From positions 1-28,037 of the forward strand of contig CAYIGA010000007.1 of NCBI GenBank assembly GCA_964362925.1: a stretch of 28,037 nt of DNA, written 5' to 3'. Position numbers and translations under genes: made by a program. Positions 1 to 7,265 of this stretch are shown piece by piece. Every line of letters begins with the position of its first letter. Positions within the stretch are counted from its first letter, which is position 1. Below the pieces are notes generated by a model. The model saw nothing but the letters and a program-made list of their open reading frames with translations, made no database searches and was not told the origin of the DNA. The stretch is from JANLIQ01 sp964362925. GTDB taxonomy: Bacteria > Patescibacteriota > UBA1384 > 2-12-FULL-50-11.

Positions 1-152
1 TTGATAATCCGATTTACGCTTGCGCCGTTGGGCTGGTTCTCTGGGGAATGGAAGAAAGTCAATCCGGACATGGGCGTAGCCGTTACGATTTCGGGAAAAT
101 TGGCGGGTTGTTTGACCGGTTTCGTGGGATCTTCCGAAATTTTAGCAATTAA
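1..152 (+). CDS. ftsA: FtsA, C-terminal end (partial)
   Basis: This is the last part of an open frame that enters from the left edge (codons begin at base 3) and stops with TAA at 150-152. The readable tail contains NPIYACAVGLVLWGMEE and then an Arg/Phe-rich end, FDRFRGIFRNFSN. The first stretch matches the usual end of the FtsA actin-like fold (a 'ATAVGLLL' type helix). The basic-amphipathic tail fits the FtsA membrane-targeting helix, which tethers FtsZ filaments to the membrane during division. The assignment rests on this short tail plus its position 50 bp before ftsZ, the classic ftsA-ftsZ order. The catalytic part lies outside the window. Confidence 0.8.
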   Translation, partial: DNPIYACAVGLVLWGMEESQSGHGRSRYDFGKIGGLFDRFRGIFRNFSN

Positions 153-202
153 TCTGAATTAAACTGATAAAACAAAACCAAATGAGGAGTTTTTTAATCT
201 AG

Positions 203-1429
203 ATGAATAAAGAGAGCTTAGACACGTTTGCCAGTATTAAAGTTTGTGGTATCGGTGGCTCCGGCGGTAACGCCGTCTCAAGGATGATTGCCGCCCGAGT
301 TCGGGGGGTAGAATTTATCGCTATCAATACTGACGCCCAGGCGTTGATGGGCAACCCGGCGCCAATTAAAGTTCAAATCGGCAAAGAGACAACGCAGGGT
401 TTAGGCGCCGGTAGCGACACCGAAGTCGGACGCAAATCGGCCGAAGAAAATAAAGACGAGATTTACGAAGTTCTAAAGGGGGCAAATATGGTTTTTGTCA
501 CCTGTGGCGCTGGTGGTGGCACTGGTACTGGCGCGGCACCACTAATCGCTCAAATTGCAAAAGAACTCGGCGCTTTAACTGTTGGCGTCGTCACCAAGCC
601 GTTTAGTTTTGAGGGTCTGCGCCGCAAAAAAGTCGCCGAATTGGGTATCGAAGAACTGCGCGAGAAAGTCGATACTTTAATTATCATCCCCAACGACCGC
701 TTACTCCAAGTTATCGACAAAAAAACTTCGATGACCGACGCTTTCGGCATAGTTGACGATATTTTGCGCCAAGGCGTTCAGGGCATCTCCGAAATTATCG
801 TCGTCCCGGCTATTATCAATGTCGACTTTGCCGATGTCCGAACGATTATGAAAGACGCTGGTTCGGCCTTGATGGGTATAGGTCGAGCGGCCGGTGAGAG
901 CCGAGCGATTGAAGCGGCTCGTCAGGCCATTGACTCACCGCTACTGGAACTATCGATCGACGGAGCCCGGGGCATTCTTTACAACATTACCGGTGGACCG
1001 GATATGACAATGTACGAAGTTGAAGAAGTCTCTAAGGCCATTACCGAAGCGGCCGATCCCGAAGCCAATATTATCTTTGGCGCCACAGTTGACGAATCAA
1101 TGTCGGGCGAAATTAAAGTGACTGTCATCGCCACTGGCTTTGAAAATGAGATCGTCAAGCCAGTGCCAAAGCAACGGAGTCGATTTGGCAATGAAGAACC
1201 GGGAAACTTTGGAGCAATACTGTCTGTGCCACCGACACCGGCCGTCTCGACCGTGCCATTCTTTGGTCGTCAGGCGCCGGTTTCGCCCCAGAGTTCATTC
1301 CCAGCCGAAATCGAGTCCACCGATAGCGCTTTCGTGACTAAAAATCACAACCGCCTCGACAAAGAAACCCCTTCCGACGAAGACGAGTTCGACGTGCCGA
1401 GCTTCATCAGGAGAAAGTTACGACAGTAA
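203..1429 (+). CDS. ftsZ: Cell division GTPase FtsZ
   Basis: Tubulin-like GTPase that polymerises into the division ring. The 408-residue protein has the N-terminal Rossmann GTPase domain with the tubulin signature GGGTGTG at residues 104-110. The T7 synergy loop NVDFADV (N206, D208, D211) supplies catalytic residues to the neighbouring subunit. A variable Pro/Ser-rich linker of about 60 residues follows residue 325. The protein ends in EFDVPSFIRRKLRQ, the conserved C-terminal peptide that binds FtsA and other partners. The length is normal. The start ATG follows a GAGGAG Shine-Dalgarno at 184-189 with a rather long 13-nt spacer. The gene lies directly after ftsA and is probably co-transcribed with it. 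Its 3' end runs into a hairpin that overlaps the stop codon. Confidence 0.98.
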   Translation: MNKESLDTFASIKVCGIGGSGGNAVSRMIAARVRGVEFIAINTDAQALMGNPAPIKVQIGKETTQGLGAGSDTEVGRKSAEENKDEIYEVLKGANMVFVTCGAGGGTGTGAAPLIAQIAKELGALTVGVVTKPFSFEGLRRKKVAELGIEELREKVDTLIIIPNDRLLQVIDKKTSMTDAFGIVDDILRQGVQGISEIIVVPAIINVDFADVRTIMKDAGSALMGIGRAAGESRAIEAARQAIDSPLLELSIDGARGILYNITGGPDMTMYEVEEVSKAITEAADPEANIIFGATVDESMSGEIKVTVIATGFENEIVKPVPKQRSRFGNEEPGNFGAILSVPPTPAVSTVPFFGRQAPVSPQSSFPAEIESTDSAFVTKNHNRLDKETPSDEDEFDVPSFIRRKLRQ

Positions 1430-1477
1430 TTTTCTCCTGACGAGCGATCCGCCAGCTGGCGGAGAAGCGACGTCAGG
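1408..1477 (+). terminator. Two overlapping hairpins at the ftsZ stop
   Basis: CAGGAGAAA (1408-1416) pairs perfectly with TTTCTCCTG (1431-1439), enclosing the ftsZ stop codon. CCTGACG (1436-1442) pairs with CGTCAGG (1471-1477) around an inner perfect palindrome CCGCCAGCTGGCGG (1449-1462). The two outer stems share bases 1436-1439, so they exclude each other. There is no clean T-tract, so this could be a terminator, an mRNA 3'-end protector or a REP-like insertion. Confidence 0.5.
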
Positions 1478-1566
1478 CGTAAACTGCGCCAGTAGATTTC
1501 AGCTTTAAAACTTTCTTATTTGCGGCCTTTGGCCGGACTATTTTGCGACTGCGTCGCGGCTTTTCT

Positions 1567-1679
1567 GTGAGGGTGAGGGGCTTAGTTGCCAAGCAGTCCC
1601 TACACCCTCACACTTCCTACCCCGCACGCTACCCGCAGGGGCGAGGTGAAAAAGCTTCGGGGCTGCGCTCGTACCTCGC
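1567..1679. repeat. Palindrome-rich spacer between ftsZ and nrdJ
   Basis: The spacer from 1478 to 1801 holds no convincing gene. It contains GTGAGGGTG (1567-1575) pairing with CACCCTCAC (1603-1611), and GCGAGGT (1641-1647) pairing with ACCTCGC (1673-1679). The 56-bp repeat follows directly. An open frame can be read on the minus strand, but its residues look like translated palindromes, so I treat this as a mosaic of small repetitive elements. Confidence 0.5.
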
Positions 1680-1684
1680 TTGAC

Positions 1685-1740
1685 CCTATAGTCGGCGGGA
1701 TACGCCTCGTAAAGCTCGCGGAATGTATCCCGCTCGCTAT
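1685..1740. repeat. 56-bp dispersed repeat, copy 1
   Basis: An exact 56-bp copy of this segment occurs again at 16727-16782, about 15 kb away. It begins CCTATAGTCGGCGGGATAC and ends GTATCCCGCTCGCTAT. Its ends form a stem (GCGGGATAC with GTATCCCGC) around a loop of about 21 nt. It looks like a REP or MITE-type palindromic element without a coding sequence. Confidence 0.85.
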
Positions 1741-1801
1741 GGGCTAAACCACTCGCTTCTTCGACCGTAACTTTCCCGTACAATTCCCGTAATTATAGCC
1801 C

Positions 1802-1832
1802 TTGACAAGGCACTGTTCGGGGGTGGTATTGT
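1802..1832 (+). promoter_or_regulatory. Promoter of nrdJ
   Basis: A perfect -35 TTGACA lies at 1802-1807. A -10 TATTGT at 1827-1832 is preceded by TGG (extended -10). The spacer is 19 bp, longer than ideal, but the extended -10 can offset this. A strong AAGGAGG ribosome site follows at about 1863-1869, 7 nt before the nrdJ ATG, so unlike several neighbours this mRNA has a leader. Confidence 0.6.
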
Positions 1833-1876
1833 GGATGTCTGGGCGGGGAATTAAACCTAAATAAGGAGGGTAGAGA

Positions 1877-4800
1877 ATGGCTAAGAAAGACAAAAATAAT
1901 CGATTAGGCGAGATTGCTTTAAAACCAGTCGAAATTTCGGCTGAACTACCCGAAAAAGGCAAGTCGGACAAAAAACTCGGCCTCAAAGTTGCTCGTCGCT
2001 ACACTAAAGTTGGCGAAAATGTTTTCGATACAGTTGAGTGGGACAAACGGACTACCACCATCAGCGACGAAAAGGGCAATATTATTTCTCAGATTACCGA
2101 TGTTGAGGTGCCTTCCGGTTGGACACAACTAGCAACTGATATTTTAGCTTACAAATATTTGCGTAAAGCTGGCCTGTCGACCAAAGAAGGTCGGGAAGTG
2201 TCCCTAAAGCAGGTTGTTTATCGGATTGCTCACACCATCAGTGATTTTGGCATGAAATTTGGCTATTTTGCCTCGACTGACGATCGAACCAGTTACGAAA
2301 ACGAATTAACCCATTTACTAATCAATCAAAAAGCCGCCTTCAACTCACCGGTTTGGTTTAATTGCGGCCTTTATCATCAATATAAAATTGCTGGGTCGGG
2401 CGGCAGCTTCTACTGGGACTTTCAGCAAGAGAAAGTACTCGAGACCAAAGATTCTTATCGCAACCCTCAATGTTCGGCCTGTTTTATCTTGTCGGTCGAA
2501 GACTCACTTGAAGGCATTTTTAATCTTCTCAAAACCGAATCAAGAATATTCAGGTTTGGTTCTGGCTCGGGTGCTAATTTTTCTCGCCTCCGAAGTCGTC
2601 ACGAGCGTTTGAGCGGCGGCGGTACCTCCAGTGGGATGATGAGTTTCTTACGAGTTTTTGATCGGGGCGCTGACGCCGTCAAGTCTGGTGGAACAACCCG
2701 CCGGGCCGCCAAAATGGTGGTGGTTGATATGACCCACCCGGAAATTGAGGATTTTATTAACTGGAAAGTTAACGAAGAGAAAAAAGTCATGGCTCTGATC
2801 GCCGCCGGTTACTCATCCGACTTCAACGGCGAAGCTTACCACACCGTCTCTGGCCAGAACTCTAATAATTCCGTTCGGATTACTGATGAGTTCATGGAAG
2901 CCGTCCAAAACAACGGCGAGTGGACGACTCGCTACGTTTCTACTGGCGAGCCCCACAAGACCTATCGGGCTAAAGATCTGATGGATCAGGTCGCTAATGC
3001 CGCCTGGCAGTGCGCCGACCCGGGTGTTCAGTTCGACACTACTATCAATAAATGGCACACCGTGCCCAATACCGGCCGAATTAACGCTTCAAACCCGTGT
3101 TGTATTACTGGCGATACCCTAGTTGCCGTCGCCGACGGCCGCAACGCCGTACCAATTAAGAACTTAGTTGGTACAGAAGTGCCAGTTTACAGTCATAGTC
3201 ACAAAACTGGTAAAACCACTGTTAGCCGAATGTGGAATATCGGGGTGAAGCGACAAAAAGCCCCAATTTACGAGGTGCTCCTTGACGACCGCACGACATT
3301 TCGAGCGACTGACGATCACCTAATCATGCTTCGGGATGGATCGTACAGAATGGTTCGTGACCTGGTCGCTCAAGACTCGCTAATGCCATTCCACTCCAAA
3401 GTACTCGCCCCAGCTAAAATCCGGACCAAACGCCGCTATTTCTGGTCCGGCCAGTCGTGGCTACCGCAGTATCGAGCCATCTGGCAGTACTTCAACGGCA
3501 AGCAGCCAATCGGTACTCATATTCATCACCAGGATTTCAACTCTCGTAACGACTTACTTGAAAACCTTGTCTTGTTATCGATGGAGGAACATCAAGCTAT
3601 CCATCGAGACAGTATGCTTGGTGACAACAACCCAGCCAGGCGTTTGATGAACGACCAGTGGCGAAAAAACATTTCTAAGTCACAAAAGGGTGAGAAGAAT
3701 GGCAATTTTGGCCATACTCATAGCGACGAAACCAGAGCTAAAATGCGTGCACAAGCGGCATTGCGCTGGGCAAATCCTGAAGAACATTTAAAAACCAGTC
3801 TCTCCGCCACTAAATGGCTAGAACAAGCAAAAGCTGAGGGACGACGAGTCGGTCGAGTCCCCGGCGAAAGATTTGAACGGTGCTGCCCGATATGCCGACA
3901 GAACTATCTGACCGCTCGGCCAGAACAAATCTTCTGCTCCGTTGTTTGCAAACTTAGTCCCGGAGGAATTCAGATGTACGGACCAAAAATCTGGGAAGCT
4001 AATCGAGGCCGTCAATTAAGCGATTCTCATCGAGCTAGTTTAAGCATCGCTCTAAAGCTCGCCAGCGATCCAGCTGACAAAAGCCGCGCCGGAAGAACTG
4101 CTCATCGCAACCACATTCTGCGAGCAGCCCGATTGCTATTAGATAATAATATCACGCCTGCTCTGGAAAATTGGGACACGCTCGCAACACAAGCTCGTCA
4201 GCTTGGCGCCAAACGCGTCCCGAGTGCTGGTATTGTGAATCAATATTTTGCTAGTGACGAGAAGTTTGTTGAAGCCGCCAGCTTGAATAACCATAAGGTG
4301 GTATCAGTCAGTTTCGCTGGCTATGAAGATGTTTACGACGGCACCGTTGATCAACACCACAACTTTGCTATCCTCACCTCCACCACTAATTCGTGCGTCA
4401 AAGAAGTGAAAAACTACTCTGGTATCTTCATCCATAACTCAGAATATTTACACCTAGACGATTCGGCATGTAATCTCGCGTCCATTAACCTAGTTAAATT
4501 TGCCGACAGCCAAGGCAACTTTGACGTTGAAGGTTACCGCCACGCCTGTAAAATAATGCTTATCGCTCAAGAGATAGAAGTCGATCTATCTAGTTATCCA
4601 ACCGATCTGATCGCCAAAAATAGCCACGATTACCGACCGCTGGGGCTGGGTTTTGCTAACCTTGGCACTCTCTTGATGCTGCAAGGCATTCCTTACGACT
4701 CACCGGAAGCCTTAGCAATTGCCGGCGCCCTGTCGGCCATTATGACCGGTCACGCCTACAAAACTTCGGCCGAGATGGCGGCCGTCAAAGGGGCATTTGA

Positions 4801-6514
4801 GGGCTTCGCCAACAATCGAGCCCCAATGCTTAACGTGATGAAGATGCACCGCCAAGCCGCCTACGCCATTAGCAGTAGTAACTGCCCGAAGGACCTGTAC
4901 AACGCCGCTCGCCAAGACTGGGATGAGGCGGTAGCACTGGGCGAACAGTTTGGTTATCGCAATAGCCAGGCAACGGTAATTGCCCCGACTGGGACCATCG
5001 GGCTTTTGATGGACTGCGATACTACCGGCGTTGAGCCAGACTTTGCTTTGGTTAAATTTAAAAAACTGGCCGGTGGGGGATCGGTAAAAATTGTCAACAA
5101 TGCCGTTAAACAAGCCCTAAGTAATCTTGGCTATAACTCCCGGCAACAGCAAGAAATTATAGATTATGCTCTTGGTGTTGGTCAATTTGTCGCCAATTTG
5201 CCGATTAGTCGCTCGACGCTGGCGACCAAGGGTTTGACACTAGAGGAGATTAACAAGGTTGAAAAGACTCTAGGCAGCGCCTTTGATATTAGCTATTCAT
5301 TCAATCGAATGGTCTTGGGAGACGATGTCTTTAACCGCTTGGGGATCAGTCAAGAAGAGGAAAAACAACCAAAATTCTCCTTACTTGAACGACTGGGCTT
5401 CAGTAACGCCGAAATTGCCGAAAGCAACTTAATTGTCTGCGGTACCCAAACCCTTGAGGGCGCCCCCCGTCTATTAGAAGAGCATCTGGCGATTTTTGAT
5501 TGCGCCAACCGTTGCGGCCCAACTGGCAAGCGCTATATCGCCGGGATGGCTCACGTTCGAATGATGGCGGCGGTTCAGCCGTTTATATCGGGTGCGATAT
5601 CCAAAACTATTAATCTGCCCAACGAGGCGACTCTCCAAGATGTCGAGGAAGTCTACCAACAATCATGGCTCTTGGGATTAAAAGCCTTGGCTCTCTATCG
5701 AGACGGCTCTAAATTAAGCCAACCGCTTAACACCAAAAAGGACGAAGTGGTAAATGTTGAGATGAGAGAGAAAATTGTTGAAAAAATAATTTACGCTCCG
5801 AAGCGCCGCCGTTTGGCTGATGAGCGCCGATCAATTACTCACAAGTTTCTAATTTCCGGCCATAAAGGTTTTATTACCGTCGGCTTGTACGATGATGGTC
5901 AGCCGGGCGAATTATTTGTCACCATGGCCAAACAGGGCAGTACCATCTCGGGCTTGATGGACGCGTTTGCCAAATCCATTTCGATTGGTCTTCAATACGG
6001 CGTTCCATTGACGATGATTGTCCGTCAATTTGCTAATAGTCGATTTGAACCGTACGGTTTTACGACCAATCCGCAAATTCGAATTGCTAAATCGATTGTC
6101 GATTACATCGCCAGATATCTCGGTATTAAGTTCTTAACGCCCGAAGGTCAAGTGGAGCTAGGGATTCAAGCCGATGGTAAAACTTCTAGCGACCAAGAGC
6201 AGCTCAATTTTAACGCTGTGATCACTCCGACCAAGACCGATGAATTTATCAACGGAGATTTAGTCGACAGTACGCCGACTACGACTGCGAACACTCCCCA
6301 GTTTGTACCGTCTGACTCGACTCCGATACCAAACGAGCCAGAAGTTGTAACCAGTATTTCCTCGCCTTCGGCCGAGGAATCACCAATGCCAGCGAACATT
6401 AAGCAACAACAGATCGACGCGCCGCCTTGCCCAAGTTGCGGTTCGTTGACCTTCAAAACCGGCACCTGCTACACCTGCTTGAGCTGCGGTAGTACGACCG
6501 GAGGATGCAGTTGA
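1877..6514 (+). CDS. nrdJ: Adenosylcobalamin-dependent ribonucleotide reductase with intein
   Basis: Class II reductase that makes deoxyribonucleotides using a cobalamin-generated thiyl radical. The 1545-residue product contains an intein at residues 409-854; the spliced enzyme would be 1099 residues. The N-extein carries NPQCSACFILSV (C199, C202), typical of the active-site region. The intein sits inside the NPC-SEY motif, followed by the conserved DDSACNLASINL. Further on are PTGTIGLLMDCDTTGVEPDF and the GPTGKRYIAGMAHVRMMAA block. A TSCPD-type domain starts near residue 1310. After an acidic/Pro-rich linker, the Cys-rich tail (residues 1517-1545) with CPSCG and CLSCG pairs probably binds zinc or shuttles disulfides. 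pduO, which makes the cofactor, is the next gene. The start has a strong AAGGAGG. Confidence in family is very high. Confidence 0.97.
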   Translation: MAKKDKNNRLGEIALKPVEISAELPEKGKSDKKLGLKVARRYTKVGENVFDTVEWDKRTTTISDEKGNIISQITDVEVPSGWTQLATDILAYKYLRKAGLSTKEGREVSLKQVVYRIAHTISDFGMKFGYFASTDDRTSYENELTHLLINQKAAFNSPVWFNCGLYHQYKIAGSGGSFYWDFQQEKVLETKDSYRNPQCSACFILSVEDSLEGIFNLLKTESRIFRFGSGSGANFSRLRSRHERLSGGGTSSGMMSFLRVFDRGADAVKSGGTTRRAAKMVVVDMTHPEIEDFINWKVNEEKKVMALIAAGYSSDFNGEAYHTVSGQNSNNSVRITDEFMEAVQNNGEWTTRYVSTGEPHKTYRAKDLMDQVANAAWQCADPGVQFDTTINKWHTVPNTGRINASNPCCITGDTLVAVADGRNAVPIKNLVGTEVPVYSHSHKTGKTTVSRMWNIGVKRQKAPIYEVLLDDRTTFRATDDHLIMLRDGSYRMVRDLVAQDSLMPFHSKVLAPAKIRTKRRYFWSGQSWLPQYRAIWQYFNGKQPIGTHIHHQDFNSRNDLLENLVLLSMEEHQAIHRDSMLGDNNPARRLMNDQWRKNISKSQKGEKNGNFGHTHSDETRAKMRAQAALRWANPEEHLKTSLSATKWLEQAKAEGRRVGRVPGERFERCCPICRQNYLTARPEQIFCSVVCKLSPGGIQMYGPKIWEANRGRQLSDSHRASLSIALKLASDPADKSRAGRTAHRNHILRAARLLLDNNITPALENWDTLATQARQLGAKRVPSAGIVNQYFASDEKFVEAASLNNHKVVSVSFAGYEDVYDGTVDQHHNFAILTSTTNSCVKEVKNYSGIFIHNSEYLHLDDSACNLASINLVKFADSQGNFDVEGYRHACKIMLIAQEIEVDLSSYPTDLIAKNSHDYRPLGLGFANLGTLLMLQGIPYDSPEALAIAGALSAIMTGHAYKTSAEMAAVKGAFEGFANNRAPMLNVMKMHRQAAYAISSSNCPKDLYNAARQDWDEAVALGEQFGYRNSQATVIAPTGTIGLLMDCDTTGVEPDFALVKFKKLAGGGSVKIVNNAVKQALSNLGYNSRQQQEIIDYALGVGQFVANLPISRSTLATKGLTLEEINKVEKTLGSAFDISYSFNRMVLGDDVFNRLGISQEEEKQPKFSLLERLGFSNAEIAESNLIVCGTQTLEGAPRLLEEHLAIFDCANRCGPTGKRYIAGMAHVRMMAAVQPFISGAISKTINLPNEATLQDVEEVYQQSWLLGLKALALYRDGSKLSQPLNTKKDEVVNVEMREKIVEKIIYAPKRRRLADERRSITHKFLISGHKGFITVGLYDDGQPGELFVTMAKQGSTISGLMDAFAKSISIGLQYGVPLTMIVRQFANSRFEPYGFTTNPQIRIAKSIVDYIARYLGIKFLTPEGQVELGIQADGKTSSDQEQLNFNAVITPTKTDEFINGDLVDSTPTTTANTPQFVPSDSTPIPNEPEVVTSISSPSAEESPMPANIKQQQIDAPPCPSCGSLTFKTGTCYTCLSCGSTTGGCS
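3101..4438 (+). other. In-frame intein with HNH homing endonuclease
   Basis: Residues 409-854 of the reductase (446 aa). The N-terminal splice block is CITGDTLVAV, beginning with Cys1. Block B is TDDHLI. The C-terminal block F-like VYDGTVDQHHNFAI and the final FIHN precede Ser+1 of the C-extein. Block F and block G are separated by an unusually long stretch of about 14 residues. Between the splicing halves is an HNH nuclease (H548, H550, H551 region, with NSRNDLLENLVLLS and a later His), not a LAGLIDADG enzyme. It is followed by NUMOD3-like DNA-binding repeats (NFGHTHSDETRAKM and a weaker RGRQLSDSHRASL copy) and a zinc finger C670-x2-C673-x13-C687-x3-C691. All splicing residues are present, so it should be active. 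Confidence 0.93.
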
Positions 6515-6549
6515 GGTAAGGCAAAGTTCAAAATGGAAAAAACACTCCT

Positions 6550-6621
6550 GAAAATTTAAAGTGGAAAATTTTGGATTTTTAATTGTCATTTTGCATTTTT
6601 AGATTTGAATTTTAAATTTTC
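6550..6621. repeat. AT-rich spacer bounded by 11-bp inverted repeats
   Basis: GAAAATTTAAA (6550-6560) is the exact reverse complement of TTTAAATTTTC (6611-6621). The interior is AT-rich. A similar AT-rich sequence (runs such as AAATTCAAAG, AAAATTCAAAAT) fills the spacer before secD at 16786-16827. The right end also supplies a -10-like TAAATT (6613-6618) placed 6 nt before the pduO ATG. Confidence 0.45.
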
Positions 6622-6624
6622 ACT

Positions 6625-7173
6625 ATGCCAATCTATACCAAAAGAGGCGACCGGGGCGAAACTGGGCTACCCGGAGGCAAGCGACTTAGCAAAGCCGAGG
6701 TTTTATTTGAAGTGCTTGGGTCGCTCGACCAAACCAACGCCGCCATCGGTCTGGCGGTTAGCTTTCTGACTAACCAGCCCGAGATCACGACCGAATTGAT
6801 CGCCGTCCAAGCGGCCTTGTTCAATATCGGCGCTTATCTGGCCGACCCGAATCAACAGTCCAAACAGCTACTCTTTTTAGAAGATCTCACAAACAAAATG
6901 GAACATTCGATTGACCAATGGGAGAAGGAAACTGGATCGCTGGAGCATTTTATTATTCCTGGCGGCGCTCCAGAGGGCGCTAGTTTACAACTGGCCCGCT
7001 CGATCAGTCGGCTGGCGGAGCGCCAGTACCACCGGCTACCAACCACTCATCACCGCCCAGAGATCAGCCAATACTTAAATCGGCTGTCTGATTTCCTTTT
7101 TCAGGCGGCCAGAGTGGTCAATTTTCGTTCGGGAAACCTCGAAAACCAGTGGCTGTCGACCCCGAATAATTGA
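6625..7173 (+). CDS. pduO: ATP:cob(I)alamin adenosyltransferase (PduO type)
   Basis: Transfers the adenosyl group of ATP to cob(I)alamin, making the adenosylcobalamin needed by the reductase encoded just upstream. The 182-residue protein starts with MPIYTKRGDRGETGL, the ATP-binding signature of the family. The middle carries HFIIPGGAPEGASLQLARS. The usual RRAER is SRLAERQ here, then comes YLNRLSDFLFQAARVVNF. Length is typical. The ATG has no Shine-Dalgarno, but TAAATT ends 6 nt before it, suggesting a leaderless mRNA or coupling to nrdJ 110 bp upstream. A broken second copy of this gene lies at 9486-9667. Confidence 0.95.
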   Translation: MPIYTKRGDRGETGLPGGKRLSKAEVLFEVLGSLDQTNAAIGLAVSFLTNQPEITTELIAVQAALFNIGAYLADPNQQSKQLLFLEDLTNKMEHSIDQWEKETGSLEHFIIPGGAPEGASLQLARSISRLAERQYHRLPTTHHRPEISQYLNRLSDFLFQAARVVNFRSGNLENQWLSTPNN

Positions 7174-7227
7174 AGATTTATTCTTCACGGAAATACCACT
7201 TTGGCAAAGCGTGGCTTCTGCTTTGAA

Positions 7228-7257
7228 TTGACAGAATCAACGGCAGAGTTTTAAAGT
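7228..7257 (+). promoter_or_regulatory. Promoter of the surface protein gene, leaderless type
   Basis: TTGACA at 7228-7233, then an 18-bp spacer, then TAAAGT at 7252-7257. The -10 ends 8 nt before the ATG at 7266, so transcription would begin at or next to the start codon. No Shine-Dalgarno is present. Confidence 0.5.
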
Positions 7258-7265
7258 AATCGTAG

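Noticed and set aside
1538..1986. Two minus-strand frames between ftsZ and inside the start of nrdJ
   Set aside because: They translate palindromes and the antisense of nrdJ, with no ribosome site or recognisable domain.
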